From Achromobacter deleyi (GTDB lineage Bacteria; Pseudomonadota; Gammaproteobacteria; Burkholderiales; Burkholderiaceae_B), in assembly GCF_016127315.1 (NCBI RefSeq), contig NZ_CP065997.1, positions 1,302,001-1,366,000 on the forward strand: DNA of 64,000 nt, written 5' to 3'. Below, piece by piece: positions 9,087-17,719 of the stretch. Both the position numbers and the translations under genes were made by a program. The notes under the pieces were generated by a model. It made no database searches and was not told the DNA's origin. It saw only the letters and a program-made list of their open reading frames with translations. Position 1 is the first letter of the stretch. Each line of letters starts with the position of its first letter.

Positions 9087-10325
9087 ATGTCCTCCGATAC
9101 CCGGGCGCATCCCGCGCCCCCCACCCAAGATCCGTCCGCCGGACTGGTCCTGCTGCTCGCCATGGGCGCCGGCCTGGCCGTTGCGTCCCTGTATTACAAC
9201 CAACCGATGCTGGGCATCCTGGGCGCGGACCTGCACGCCAGCGCCAGCCAGCTCGGCTGGATCCCGACGCTGACCCAGCTGGGCTACGCGTTCGGCATCC
9301 TGTTGCTGGCGCCGCTGGGCGACCGCTACGACCGCAAGCGCATCGTCCTCATCAAGGCCTGCGCCCTCGCCGCGGCCCTGCTGCTGGCCGCCGTCGCCCC
9401 CGCCATCGGCGTGCTGCTGACCGCCAGTTTCGCTATCGGCCTGTCCGCCACCCTGGCGCAGGACATCGTGCCCGCCGCTGCCACGCTGGCGCCGCCCGCC
9501 CATCGCGGCCGCATCGTCGGCACCGTGATGACCGGCCTGCTGCTGGGCATCCTGCTGTCGCGTGTCATCAGCGGCTTCGTCGCCGAACAGCTCGGCTGGC
9601 GCACCATGTTCCTGGCCGCCGCGGTATCGATCGTGGCGCTGGGTGCGGCCCTGTGGCGCGGCCTGCCCGCGTTCGTCCCGACCTCGCGGCTGCCCTACGC
9701 CGAACTGCTGCGCTCGCTGCCCCGCCTATGGCGCCAGCACGGCGAACTGCGCCGCGCCGCGACCGCGCAGGGGCTGCTGTCGCTGGGCTTCAGCGCGTTC
9801 TGGTCGACCCTGGCGGTCATGCTGCACGAGGCGCCGTTCCACCTCGGCGCGGCAGCGGCCGGCGCCTTCGGCCTGGCCGGCGCCGCCGGCGCCCTGGCGG
9901 CGCCGCTGGCCGGCCGCTATGCCGACCGGCGCGGCCCCAACGCCGTCAGCCGCCTTGGCGCCGCGCTGACCGCGGTGTCGTTCGCCACCATGGCGCTGCT
10001 GCCGCTGCTGTCGGCCCAATCCGGCCTGTGGCTGATCGCCGCCAGCGCCATCGGCTTCGACCTGGGCATCCAGGTGGCGCTGATCGCGCACCAGAGCATC
10101 GTCTACGGCATCGACCCCGCCGCGCGCAGCCGGCTCAACGCGGTACTGATGGTCAGCGTCTTCATCGGCATGGCCGCGGGCGGCGCGCTCGGCAGCCTGG
10201 CGCTGGCGCACTGGGGCTGGATCGGCGTGACCGCGGTGGCCACGGCCGCGGCGATCGGCGCCCTGGCCTTGCGCGTCTGGCCCGCCCGGCGCGGCGTGGC
10301 GCGCGGCGCGAACTGCGCGGCCTGA
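9087..10325 (+). CDS. MFS transporter
   Basis: A 412-residue membrane protein with about 12 hydrophobic segments. It carries the MFS motif A between helices 2 and 3 (GDRYDRKR) and the equivalent loop in the second half (GRYADRRG). The N-terminal LYYNQPML motif is typical of a subgroup annotated as arabinose-efflux-like or general drug/metabolite exporters; the substrate cannot be deduced. The ATG at 9087 is the first one after the divergent LysR promoter region. Expression is probably controlled by the LysR protein encoded next door (inference from layout). Confidence 0.85.
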   Translation: MSSDTRAHPAPPTQDPSAGLVLLLAMGAGLAVASLYYNQPMLGILGADLHASASQLGWIPTLTQLGYAFGILLLAPLGDRYDRKRIVLIKACALAAALLLAAVAPAIGVLLTASFAIGLSATLAQDIVPAAATLAPPAHRGRIVGTVMTGLLLGILLSRVISGFVAEQLGWRTMFLAAAVSIVALGAALWRGLPAFVPTSRLPYAELLRSLPRLWRQHGELRRAATAQGLLSLGFSAFWSTLAVMLHEAPFHLGAAAAGAFGLAGAAGALAAPLAGRYADRRGPNAVSRLGAALTAVSFATMALLPLLSAQSGLWLIAASAIGFDLGIQVALIAHQSIVYGIDPAARSRLNAVLMVSVFIGMAAGGALGSLALAHWGWIGVTAVATAAAIGALALRVWPARRGVARGANCAA

Positions 10326-10359
10326 TCGGACCGCCCACGCTGGCGGGCGCCGGATGCGA

Positions 10360-10397
10360 CACAGCCCTCGAACCGTGGCAACGGCGCGAGGGCTGTG
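10360..10397. terminator. Stem-loop between convergent MFS and lipoprotein genes
   Basis: A perfect 11-bp stem (CACAGCCCTCG at 10360-10370 pairing with 10387-10397) with a 16-nt loop lies between two convergent genes. There is no T-run on either strand, so it is at best a weak or Rho-assisted bidirectional terminator. Confidence 0.4.
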
Positions 10398-10421
10398 CGT
10401 CCCGACGGGAACGTCGGGGAC

Positions 10422-11069
10422 TTACTGCGCGGCGTAGCGCGGCGAACGTGGACCGTACAGGATGCCGCCCGGCGTACCGGCGCTGAGCAGCATGTTGTTG
10501 GTCATGCCCGCCACGCCGAAGCTGCGGTCGGACAGCGTGTTGACCACCTGGTCCACCACCGCCTGCACCAGCATGCCGATCAGGCCGCCGCCGCCATTGC
10601 TGGCCTGCACCACCTGCTTGCTGCCATCCCACAGCTTGGCGCCGGTGCGCAGATCGACCAGCGCGGCCTCGATGGAAACCGTGATCGAACTGGACAGGAC
10701 GGCGTAGCTCGAGCCGTACTGCTTGACGGTCATGTACAGCGCGGCATCGGCGCCGAAGATCTCGCGCAGGCGGGTCGCGGGCAGCTCATGGATTTCGTCC
10801 GCGCTGGTCAGGCCGTTCTGCTTGAACGTCTCGTCCATCACCGCCACCGGGATCACGTAGTAGCCCGATTCCGCCAGCGGCAAGGTCGCCTGCGACAGCA
10901 CCGCGGCGGTCGCGGTCACGTCCACCGAGGTATTCAGCGGCGGCAGCACCAGGATCGACGCCGGCTTGCTTTCGCGGAAGGCGGCGTAGTCCACATTGCG
11001 TTGCGGCGCGGCGCAGCCGGCCAGGAGGGCCACCAGCGCCAGCACGGCGATACGGAGGGTCGTGGTCAT
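10422..11069 (-). CDS. DUF799 lipoprotein (GNA1162-like)
   Basis: A 215-residue lipoprotein with a signal peptide and lipobox LAGC (modified Cys19). The mature part resembles the DUF799 family, to which the meningococcal antigen GNA1162 belongs; such proteins have a fold related to TolB/CsgG-type outer-membrane assembly factors. It is the third gene of a three-lipoprotein operon: its ATG at 11069 lies one base after the stop of the DUF4810 gene, so translation is probably coupled. The biochemical role is not known. The C-terminus is Gly/Pro-rich. Confidence 0.85.
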   Translation of the reverse strand: MTTTLRIAVLALVALLAGCAAPQRNVDYAAFRESKPASILVLPPLNTSVDVTATAAVLSQATLPLAESGYYVIPVAVMDETFKQNGLTSADEIHELPATRLREIFGADAALYMTVKQYGSSYAVLSSSITVSIEAALVDLRTGAKLWDGSKQVVQASNGGGGLIGMLVQAVVDQVVNTLSDRSFGVAGMTNNMLLSAGTPGGILYGPRSPRYAAQ

Positions 11070-11070
11070 G

Positions 11071-11556
11071 TCAGGCTCCCTTCTTGGAGGATTGCGCAGG
11101 CGTGGCCTGGCCGGCCGGCGCCGCGGGTTTCGCCGCCTCGGGCTGGGCGGCCTGCGGCGCGCTTTCCGCCGTCTTGCTGGCGTTGCGCAGCAGGAAGTCC
11201 ATGAACGGCTTGGACTCCGGGAAGGCCGCCTTCTCGCCCTCCAGCTGTTCCACGCCCTTGGCGCCTTCGCCCATCTTCAGGTACAGCATGCCCAGATGCG
11301 CGCGAAAGCCTGGCGGCAGTTCCGCGTTGGTCGCCCGCGCGGTCTCGATGTTCTTTTCCATCGCCAGCGTCTGCGCCGCGTGATCGGCGCCGTCGTCCTT
11401 GAGGTAGGCGTAGACCGAGGGCTGGTACGACTGCCAGCTGTACATGCTCTTGGGTTGCGCGCACGCGCTCAGCGCGCCCGCCAGGGCGGCCACCGCCAGG
11501 ATGCGGCCGGCGCGCCCAAGCGCGGTCGGGCGACCCTTCGCCAGATGGTTCAACAT
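11071..11556 (-). CDS. DUF4810 lipoprotein
   Basis: A 161-residue protein with a lipobox LSAC (Cys32), a central part with TPR-like helical character (MLYLKMGEGAKGVEQLEGE), and an Ala/Pro-rich tail. The start at 11556 was preferred over an ATG five codons upstream because the ribosome site GAGAGG sits about 7 bases before 11556 and overlaps the upstream ATG. It is the middle gene of the CsgG-DUF4810-DUF799 operon, 11 bp after the CsgG gene and 1 bp before the DUF799 gene. Function unknown; it probably forms a complex with its partners at the outer membrane. Confidence 0.83.
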   Translation of the reverse strand: MLNHLAKGRPTALGRAGRILAVAALAGALSACAQPKSMYSWQSYQPSVYAYLKDDGADHAAQTLAMEKNIETARATNAELPPGFRAHLGMLYLKMGEGAKGVEQLEGEKAAFPESKPFMDFLLRNASKTAESAPQAAQPEAAKPAAPAGQATPAQSSKKGA

Positions 11557-11567
11557 GGGGCGTCCTC

Positions 11568-12245
11568 TCACTGTTGGGCGGGCTGCCAGGCGCCCTGTTC
11601 GATACCCTCGACCAAGCGGTCGACGGCTTCGCGGATCGCCAGGTCCAGCACCTTGCCGTTCAGCGTCGAGTCGTAGCCGGCGGTGCCGCCGAAGCCGATG
11701 ACTTCACGGTTGGACAGGCTGTATTCGCCGGCGCCGGACGCGGAATACACCACTTCGGACGTCGTCACGTCGACCACGTTGAGGTCGACCTTGGCGTAGG
11801 CCACCTGTTCCTTGCCGCGGCCGAGAATGCCGAACAGCTGCTGGTCGCCCGTCACCTTGCGGCCGAAGGCGGTCACGTCGCCCGTCACCACGTAGCGCGC
11901 GCCCTTGATCTGGCTGGCCTTCTTGTTGAACGCGGCTTCCTGGGCGATCTCGGAGAGATTCTCGCGGTCCATCACCTGGAACCGGCCGCTGCGCTGCAGG
12001 TGGCTGACGAGAATGGTCTTGGCCTGGCCGCCCAGACGGTCCACGCCGTCGGAGAACACGCCACGCAGATAGTTGGTGCGGTTGTCGAACTTGCCCACCG
12101 AAATCGGGCTGCGCACGCCTTGATAGGGCTTGCTGGCCGCCGCCACCGCCGGCACCGCCACCGATTGGGAGCGCTCCGTGGCGCAACCCGCGACCACCAG
12201 CGACAACATCGTTACCGCGCCAAGCTGTACTGCCTTCTTCAACAT
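11568..12245 (-). CDS. CsgG-family outer-membrane lipoprotein
   Basis: A 225-residue lipoprotein (lipobox VAGC, Cys21) with the CsgG/curli-transport domain over most of its length, including GRFQVMDRENLSEI and the ARYVVTGDVTAFGRKV strand region. CsgG itself forms a secretion pore for curli, but no csgA/B/E/F genes are nearby, so a curli role is not supported. The start at 12245 has a strong AGGAGAG ribosome site. It leads the three-gene lipoprotein operon. The same trio occurs in Neisseria around GNA1162 (recalled, not checked). It may form a cell-envelope channel or assembly platform (inference). Confidence 0.85.
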   Translation of the reverse strand: MLKKAVQLGAVTMLSLVVAGCATERSQSVAVPAVAAASKPYQGVRSPISVGKFDNRTNYLRGVFSDGVDRLGGQAKTILVSHLQRSGRFQVMDRENLSEIAQEAAFNKKASQIKGARYVVTGDVTAFGRKVTGDQQLFGILGRGKEQVAYAKVDLNVVDVTTSEVVYSASGAGEYSLSNREVIGFGGTAGYDSTLNGKVLDLAIREAVDRLVEGIEQGAWQPAQQ

Positions 12246-12593
12246 GCCACTCTCCTGCTGGCCCGCGCCAAACCCCGCCGGGCGTCGTTTGAAAGAAAGA
12301 AATCCGGCAGCGAGTATATACAATTGAATACATACGTCATATTTGGAAGTGACGGACCGAAATGCGCCATTTCGGATTAATGACGGCAACTCCAGCCATT
12401 TCCCGTCTAAATTTGCACTTCTAAATGTCATATTTTTGACACGTCGTATCGAGGCGGAATTTTCCCCGGACATAACGCACCGACAGGCGGAAACGGTATT
12501 TCCAAATGAAACGCGACGAGGGGAATTAAGGCGATGCGACGGCGCCCCGCACGGGGCGCCAGTGGGCCGGACGAACGCCGGCCCGGCGGGATG
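12246..12593. promoter_or_regulatory. AT-rich promoter region upstream of the CsgG operon
   Basis: This 348-bp gap is far richer in A/T than its surroundings. On the minus strand a TATACT -10-like hexamer lies at 12313-12318, 67 bp before the CsgG start; no good -35 is visible, which would fit an activator-dependent promoter. Two dyads lie upstream: CCGAAATG-CGC-CATTTCGG at 12357-12375 (perfect 8-bp arms) and TGTCA-6 nt-TGACA at 12426-12441. At the right end a GC-rich hairpin (GGCGCCCC arms, 12541-12560) follows the stop of the DUF4261 gene. No gene was found in this stretch. Confidence 0.4.
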
Positions 12594-13502
12594 TCAGTGT
12601 TGGGGGTCGGCTTCGGGCGCGTTGATCTGCGAGGCGTCGATGATCTCCGCCACCAGCACCGGGCCCGGCCCCTGCAGGTAGTACTCGGCTTCCTGCGGCT
12701 CGCGCAGCTTCATGTAGCTGTGTTCACCGATCTGCATGGTATGCCCGGCGGCCAGTTCAGCGCCGCTGTCGAGCATGTAGGCCATGATGTTGTTGAACAT
12801 GTTCGAATATTCCTCGCCCTGGTGGTGGCCGTCGGCCAGCACGGCGAAATCTGGCAGGTCGAAACGGTCGCCGCCATAGGTGCGCATCCACACGCCCTGC
12901 ACGCCGTCGACCTCGTATTTCACGAAGCCGCAGTACAGCATGGTCAGCGGCAGCGTGCGCAGCACCTCCAGGCTTTCGTCGCCCAGCGAATCGTCGGTGA
13001 ACACGCCCGCCGGCAGCGAGGTATGCGCATGCTCGTTCAGCACCGCGACCGCGTTGAAACGGCCCAGCGCGCCGGCCACCGCGGCCATCGCCACGTACTG
13101 CTCCAGCGGATCCTCGTCGAAGCCGGCGTAGTACAGCAGCACGTGGCTGACGTGGGCGCGCACCTGCTCCTTGACCGGCGCCGGGTAGTGCGCCGGCGCC
13201 ACGCAGACTTCCAGGGCATCGTGCGGCAACGGCGCGTCGAATCCCACCAGGCGCACCACGTGCTTGCCCCAGCCGACCATGCCCAGCAGCTGCGGCATGT
13301 CCGGCTCGATCTCGGCGCGCGCCTGGCGCATGTCGGGGTGGTAGGCGCGCAGGGCGGCCGCCAGGGCATCGGCCTGCACCGCCAGTGGCGCCGCGAACAC
13401 CACCTGCAGGCTCAACGGATGCTCAATGTCGGGATTGGCCGTCAGGGCCGCGCTCTCGCCAGGCGAATCGGAGCGGCCGAAAAAGCGGGAGAAGATACTC
13501 AT
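12594..13502 (-). CDS. DUF4261 domain protein
   Basis: A 302-residue soluble protein without signal peptide or membrane segment. It resembles DUF4261 proteins: an N-terminal segment (LSLQVVFAAPLAV), a central WGKHVVRLVGFD region, and a long C-terminal half ending with a conserved-looking GEHSYMKLREP segment. The family has no known function and is often found as a stand-alone gene or near secretion-linked genes. Here it stands alone between the lipoprotein operon and a spermidine-synthase-like gene. Confidence 0.65.
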   Translation of the reverse strand: MSIFSRFFGRSDSPGESAALTANPDIEHPLSLQVVFAAPLAVQADALAAALRAYHPDMRQARAEIEPDMPQLLGMVGWGKHVVRLVGFDAPLPHDALEVCVAPAHYPAPVKEQVRAHVSHVLLYYAGFDEDPLEQYVAMAAVAGALGRFNAVAVLNEHAHTSLPAGVFTDDSLGDESLEVLRTLPLTMLYCGFVKYEVDGVQGVWMRTYGGDRFDLPDFAVLADGHHQGEEYSNMFNNIMAYMLDSGAELAAGHTMQIGEHSYMKLREPQEAEYYLQGPGPVLVAEIIDASQINAPEADPQH

Positions 13503-13603
13503 GGTCGGGAGCCTACCTGTCCGGGGAAAGCGGGGATGCTATCAAGCCCTTGCGACGCGTTGGCCGGCCAGATGCAACAAAAGCCCGCCGCCCGCAACCA
13601 GAT

Positions 13604-13631
13604 GTTGAATGGCCGCTGTTGAATGGCCGCG
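13604..13631. repeat. 14-bp tandem duplication
   Basis: The 14-mer GTTGAATGGCCGCT occurs twice in tandem (13604-13617 and 13618-13631; the last base differs in the second copy). It lies between the ATG of the DUF4261 gene and the stop of the spermidine-synthase-like gene. No function is evident. Confidence 0.7.
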
Positions 13632-13649
13632 CGATCAGCCGCCCAGGCC

Positions 13650-14447
13650 CTACTTCAATTCCCGCGTCGCCCCGATCACGCGCAGGGTCGGCATCAGCTG
13701 GCGCCAGGCGTCCTTGGCGATCGCGGCAGGCCGCTTCAGGTCGGCCGCCGCCGGATCATCCAGCAGATCGCCCTTGCACGCGAACACGATGCTGTTGGTC
13801 ATGTCGTCATCCACCACCTCGAACATCGCGCTGCCGAACGCGGCCCGCACCCGGTCCAGGTACTCGTGGTGCAGCGGATGATTCACATGGAAGTTGATCA
13901 CCAGGATGCCGTCGTCGCGCAGCGCCCGGTGGCAGTCCGCATAGAAGTCCGCCGAACACAGCGCGTCGGGAATCCCGGCGTCGTCGAAGCCATCGAGCAG
14001 CAGTACGTCGGCGGCTTCTTGCAGGCCGCGCACATGATCGGCGCCGTCGGCCCGCACCACCCGGAAGCGGTCGCTGTCGGGCGGCACCATGAACGCCTCG
14101 CGCAGCGCGATCACGGCCGGATCGATCTCGACCACCTCGATGCGCGACCGCGCCAGATAGCGGTGGCAGAACTTGGCCAGCGAACCGCCGCCCAATCCCA
14201 CCATCAGGATATCGGCGGGCTCCGGCGCGAACAGCACGAAGCCCATCATCATCCGCGTGTATTCGAGGTCGAGCGCGTCGGGGTTGAGCGTCGACATGCG
14301 GCTCTGGATGACTTTTTCGGAAAAATGCAGGGTGCGGGTGGTGCCGGCGGCCTGCACGTAGGGTTGGGCGGCCGGTGCGCGGGCGCGGGCGGCGTCCGGC
14401 GCCACCGGCGCGCTGGACAGGGACAAGGAGGAATCACGGGCGGACAT
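13650..14447 (-). CDS. Spermidine synthase-like protein
   Basis: A 265-residue Rossmann-fold protein of the spermidine/spermine synthase family. The glycine-rich cofactor motif VGLGGGSLAKF, the acidic strand VEIDPAVIAL and the aminopropyl-site region LLDGFDDAGIPD are all present. True spermidine synthases use decarboxylated SAM and putrescine; this subgroup often lacks clear polyamine specificity and is annotated only as spermidine synthase-like, so the substrate is open. The first 35 residues are Ala/Ser-rich and probably disordered. It is divergent from the Ala-rich protein gene at 14625. Confidence 0.75.
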   Translation of the reverse strand: MSARDSSLSLSSAPVAPDAARARAPAAQPYVQAAGTTRTLHFSEKVIQSRMSTLNPDALDLEYTRMMMGFVLFAPEPADILMVGLGGGSLAKFCHRYLARSRIEVVEIDPAVIALREAFMVPPDSDRFRVVRADGADHVRGLQEAADVLLLDGFDDAGIPDALCSADFYADCHRALRDDGILVINFHVNHPLHHEYLDRVRAAFGSAMFEVVDDDMTNSIVFACKGDLLDDPAAADLKRPAAIAKDAWRQLMPTLRVIGATRELK

Positions 14448-14624
14448 GGGGCAGAAGATACCACCGCCGCATGGCCGCGACGCGTTCTCGGACCAACTCC
14501 CGCTGGTCCCCCGTTAAAGAATGCGCGCCGGACTGCCGTACATGTCGTGTCACCTCGCCATCGCGGGCGCGGGCCGACCCGGCCCGTCCCCGATGCCACG
14601 TGCCCCGCCTTACCGGAACCTCCC

Positions 14625-15707
14625 ATGCAGCCCTTGGCCACCGACAGCCTCCTTCCCCCAGCCGCCCCCACGGGCAACGATCCGCGCGCCGCCAAGCGCG
14701 ACGCCGACGCCACGGCGCAGGACCAGGACACCGCGACCAGCGACCGCCCGGTCTCGGTCCGCGTGGTGCTGAGCGACGACGCCCTGGAACGCGCCGCCAA
14801 GGCGCGCAAGGCCATCTCCCAGCTCGCCGTCGACGCCGCCCAGTCGCGCCAGGACTTCGCCCGTTCCCGCGTCTCGCAGATCAAGCAGCGCATCGAGATG
14901 CTCAAGAAAATGCTGATGTTCCTGGGCAAGGCCGCCGCGAAATCAATCCTGCTGGAACTGCGCCAGCTGGCCGGCGAACTCGGCCAGGCCGCCTCGGCGC
15001 TCAAGGCCGGTGCCGGCGCCCCACCCAGCGCGGGCGCTGCCGGCGCCATGACGGCGCCCGTGGTCCAAGGCGCCAGCGGCGCTGCCACGACCGGCGCCGC
15101 GGCCGACGCGGCGGCGCCATCGCCCGCGGCCACTGGCGCCGATGCTGCCGATGCCGACGACGCATCGGCCCAGGCTGCCGCGCCCAGCGCCGCCGCCACC
15201 TCGCGAGCCCTGGCAGCCTACGCCGCCGCCAGCGATGCTCCCGCCGCGTCCGACGCGGTCGCAACCGACGCGGTGGACGCCGAGGCTCCCACGCAAGGCA
15301 CGGCAACCGCGCCGCGCGACGCCGCGCCCAAGGACGCCTCCGTCCCCGGCGACACCGGCAAGACCGACGCCGCCGGCAACCAGGACGACAAGACAACCTC
15401 CGCCGCCGAATCCCGCCAGGAACGGCAGGTCGAGCAAAAGCAGCGCCAGAACGATGCCCAAGCCGTGCGCGATGCCATCCGCGCCATGAAGGAACTGCTC
15501 GCCATGCTCAAGAGCAAGCTGCGGCAGCAGGACAAGGCCGCCCAGAAGCAGGTCCGCGAAGTCCAGGACGCCCTGGACGAGGCAACCAAGACGGCCCAGG
15601 CGATCGAAGGCGGCGGCACGGGTGGCGGCCTGGATAGCGGCATGGGCGGTGCCATGGGCATCGGCGGCGCGGATGCCGGTGGCGGCGCCGGGGCGGCATC
15701 CGCCTGA
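14625..15707 (+). CDS. Ala-rich hypothetical protein with two coiled-coil segments
   Basis: A 360-residue protein I do not recognise. Residues about 45-130 form a charged helical block (SRVSQIKQRIEMLKKML, then LELRQLAGELGQ). A long Ala/Asp/Pro/Thr-rich stretch (about 130-260) looks disordered, and a second charged helix follows (about 265-330, with AMKELLAMLKSKLRQQ). The tail is Gly-rich. There is no signal peptide or membrane segment. Codon use and third-position GC fit a real gene, and the two helical blocks argue against random sequence. A scaffold or secretion-related coiled-coil role is possible, but nothing in the sequence decides it. Confidence 0.6.
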   Translation: MQPLATDSLLPPAAPTGNDPRAAKRDADATAQDQDTATSDRPVSVRVVLSDDALERAAKARKAISQLAVDAAQSRQDFARSRVSQIKQRIEMLKKMLMFLGKAAAKSILLELRQLAGELGQAASALKAGAGAPPSAGAAGAMTAPVVQGASGAATTGAAADAAAPSPAATGADAADADDASAQAAAPSAAATSRALAAYAAASDAPAASDAVATDAVDAEAPTQGTATAPRDAAPKDASVPGDTGKTDAAGNQDDKTTSAAESRQERQVEQKQRQNDAQAVRDAIRAMKELLAMLKSKLRQQDKAAQKQVREVQDALDEATKTAQAIEGGGTGGGLDSGMGGAMGIGGADAGGGAGAASA

Positions 15708-15762
15708 CCCCGCGCCGGAAGCTCCCGCCCATCACACCGCCCGCGGCGCGTGGCGGGCGACG

Positions 15763-15795
15763 CTCGGGGCTCGGGGCTCGGGGCTCGGGGCTCGG
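15763..15795. repeat. Heptanucleotide tandem repeat (CTCGGGG, 4.7 copies)
   Basis: Four perfect copies of CTCGGGG (15763-15790) and a five-base partial copy follow each other 61 bp before the ATG of the small secreted protein gene. A repeat unit of seven changes spacing, not frame, as it lies outside coding sequence. It could vary in copy number by slippage. Confidence 0.85.
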
Positions 15796-15855
15796 CAATC
15801 GGCATATGATGGCACTCTCTCCTTGTTGCCACGGCCGCCAATCCCGCCTCTTGCA

Positions 15856-16344
15856 ATGCGCCTCATCCGCCCGCTCCTGCTCACTCTCCTGGCCTTCCCG
15901 CTGACAGCGATCGCGCAGGCTGACACCGACGCCGCGCAGGCGCGTGCGACCTTGAAACAGCGGGCCATCGAGCCCGAATGGATCGACGACTGTTTCGTCG
16001 CCGACAATCCGTTTCGTTACTGCATCTATCTCGACAAGGAAGCCGGCGGGTTCCGCGTCGTGGACGCGCAGTTGCGCGAACCGTACCAGGTCTATCTGTT
16101 CGACAACGGCCCGGATTATCCCCAGGACGGACGCTATCGCATCCGCCTGGACGGCAAGATCGGCTTCGCGGATGAAGAGACCGGCGCCATCGTCGTGGCC
16201 CCGGTCTATGACTGCGCCTTTCCGTTCAAGGACGGCAAGGCCAGCGTCGGTTACGGCTGCAAGAATGAAAGCGATGGCGAGCACCGCTGGTGGTCAGGCG
16301 GCCGCTGGCAAATGATCGACGTGCGAGGCAAGGTCGTCGAATAA
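15856..16344 (+). CDS. Small secreted WG-repeat-like protein
   Basis: A 162-residue protein with a signal peptide (hydrophobic LLLTLLAFPLTAIA, cleavage near AIAQA). The mature part contains strands such as YRIRLDGKIGFADEETGAIV and GRWQMIDVRGKVVE that resemble WG (beta-propeller-like) repeats. Four cysteines (in the CFVAD, RYCIY, YDCAF and YGCKN segments) could form two disulfides in the periplasm. Function unknown. The heptamer repeat lies in its upstream region. Confidence 0.7.
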   Translation: MRLIRPLLLTLLAFPLTAIAQADTDAAQARATLKQRAIEPEWIDDCFVADNPFRYCIYLDKEAGGFRVVDAQLREPYQVYLFDNGPDYPQDGRYRIRLDGKIGFADEETGAIVVAPVYDCAFPFKDGKASVGYGCKNESDGEHRWWSGGRWQMIDVRGKVVE

Positions 16345-16388
16345 CGCGTTCGCCCTGCTCCGGAAGGCGCCGGCCCACTCGCCATGCT

Positions 16389-17696
16389 TCATGCCTCCAG
16401 CCCCAGGTTGCCCGCGAACGTCGTGCTTGCATAAGATCGCCGCGCCAACCCCATGGCCGTCAACCGCGGCATGGCCTGGTCCAGGAACAAGTCCAGCGAT
16501 TGCACCGCTCCGCCTGGCAGCGCGATGAAGCCATCCGCCGCGCCGGCCTCGGCGCGGCGCTGGATCTCACCCACCAGGTCGTCGACAGTGCCCACCACCG
16601 TCCAATGCGCTGACGCATTGACCTCGGGCCGTGACAACAGGTCGCGCAGACAGGGCTGCTCACGCTCGACCAGGCGGCGCAGCATCTGGGCGTGCGTGGG
16701 GCTGCGCATCCCCGCTTGCGGTTGCCCCAGCATGCCCGCGGTGATCGGCGCCTCGGGATCGAGACATTCCGCATCCAGGCCAAGCGCCTGTCCCACATAC
16801 TGAAGTTTGCGCGACGGGTCCTGGCCCGCGTGGGTCGCCTCGTGCAACTCCCTGGCTTGCGCCCGGGTCGGGGCGAGATAGAGGCTCAGGCCCGGCAGCA
16901 TCCGTACCGCCCCGGGTGCCCGGCCATGACCGGCGGCCCGCCGCCGCAAGTCATGGCGCATGGCGACGCCGCCGCCGATATCGGGCGTTGCCGCGAAAAC
17001 CGCATCGGCCACCCGGGCGGCGAAATCCCGTCCCCATTCGGAGGCGCCCGCCTGGAACAGGGGAATGCGGCCATTCGCGCGGGCAGGCACGTTCAGGGGC
17101 CCCTGCACACTGAAATACTCGCCGCAATGCGCAATCGGACCGATCCGCGCGAGATCCGCGTACCGCCCCGACTCCCGGTTCAACAGCACCGCCTCCTGCG
17201 GATAGCTGCGCCACAGCGCGCGCACCACCTCGGTGAACTCAAGCGCCTTGCGGTAGCGTTGCGCCGAAGGCGGCAACGGCGCATCACCAAAGTTCTGGCT
17301 GCCATCGAGCGCCGTGACGATGTTCCAGCCGGCGCGGCCCTCGCTGATCCAGTCCAGCGATTGCAGCTGGCGCGCCACCACGTAGGGCGGATTGAACGAA
17401 GTGGCGGCGGTCGTCACCAGGCCGATGTGCCGCGTGTCACGCGCCAGCGCGGCCAGCAGCAGCGCCGGATCGAGACTGCTGAAACCGGGACCGCGCGCCA
17501 GCGCGGGCAGGTCCAGGAACAGCGCATCGGGGCGGAACACGAAGTCCAGACAGGAGGCTTCCGCCCGCTGCGCCACATGGCGGTAGAAATCGGCATTGCA
17601 CAACTGTTCGACCTGGCTGTCAGGGCGCCGCCACGCCGACGCGGACAGCCACGTGGCCGCCAGGGACAAGCCGATGCACAACGGAGGGGACTGCAT
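16389..17696 (-). CDS. LLM-class flavin-dependent monooxygenase (NtaA/DszA-like)
   Basis: A 435-residue protein of the bacterial luciferase-like superfamily, NtaA/SnaA/DszA branch: residues DSQVEQLCNADFYRHVAQ, the SFNPPYVVARQLQSLDWIS segment, GRAGWNIVTA, then LFQAGASEWGRDFAA. These enzymes use reduced FMN from a separate reductase. The start at 17696 has an AAGGAGC ribosome site and lies 23 bp after the ATPase gene stop, making it the last gene of the siderophore-uptake operon. In that setting it may modify or open the imported siderophore or release iron (inference); other substrates are possible. No flavin reductase is in this operon; one is encoded at 26556-27065. Confidence 0.8.
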   Translation of the reverse strand: MQSPPLCIGLSLAATWLSASAWRRPDSQVEQLCNADFYRHVAQRAEASCLDFVFRPDALFLDLPALARGPGFSSLDPALLLAALARDTRHIGLVTTAATSFNPPYVVARQLQSLDWISEGRAGWNIVTALDGSQNFGDAPLPPSAQRYRKALEFTEVVRALWRSYPQEAVLLNRESGRYADLARIGPIAHCGEYFSVQGPLNVPARANGRIPLFQAGASEWGRDFAARVADAVFAATPDIGGGVAMRHDLRRRAAGHGRAPGAVRMLPGLSLYLAPTRAQARELHEATHAGQDPSRKLQYVGQALGLDAECLDPEAPITAGMLGQPQAGMRSPTHAQMLRRLVEREQPCLRDLLSRPEVNASAHWTVVGTVDDLVGEIQRRAEAGAADGFIALPGGAVQSLDLFLDQAMPRLTAMGLARRSYASTTFAGNLGLEA

Positions 17697-17719
17697 GGGA
17701 AGCTCCTTGAAAGATGCGC

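Noticed and set aside
10422-12245. A curli secretion locus
   Set aside because: A CsgG-family gene alone does not make a curli system; no CsgA, CsgB, CsgE or CsgF-like genes are nearby.
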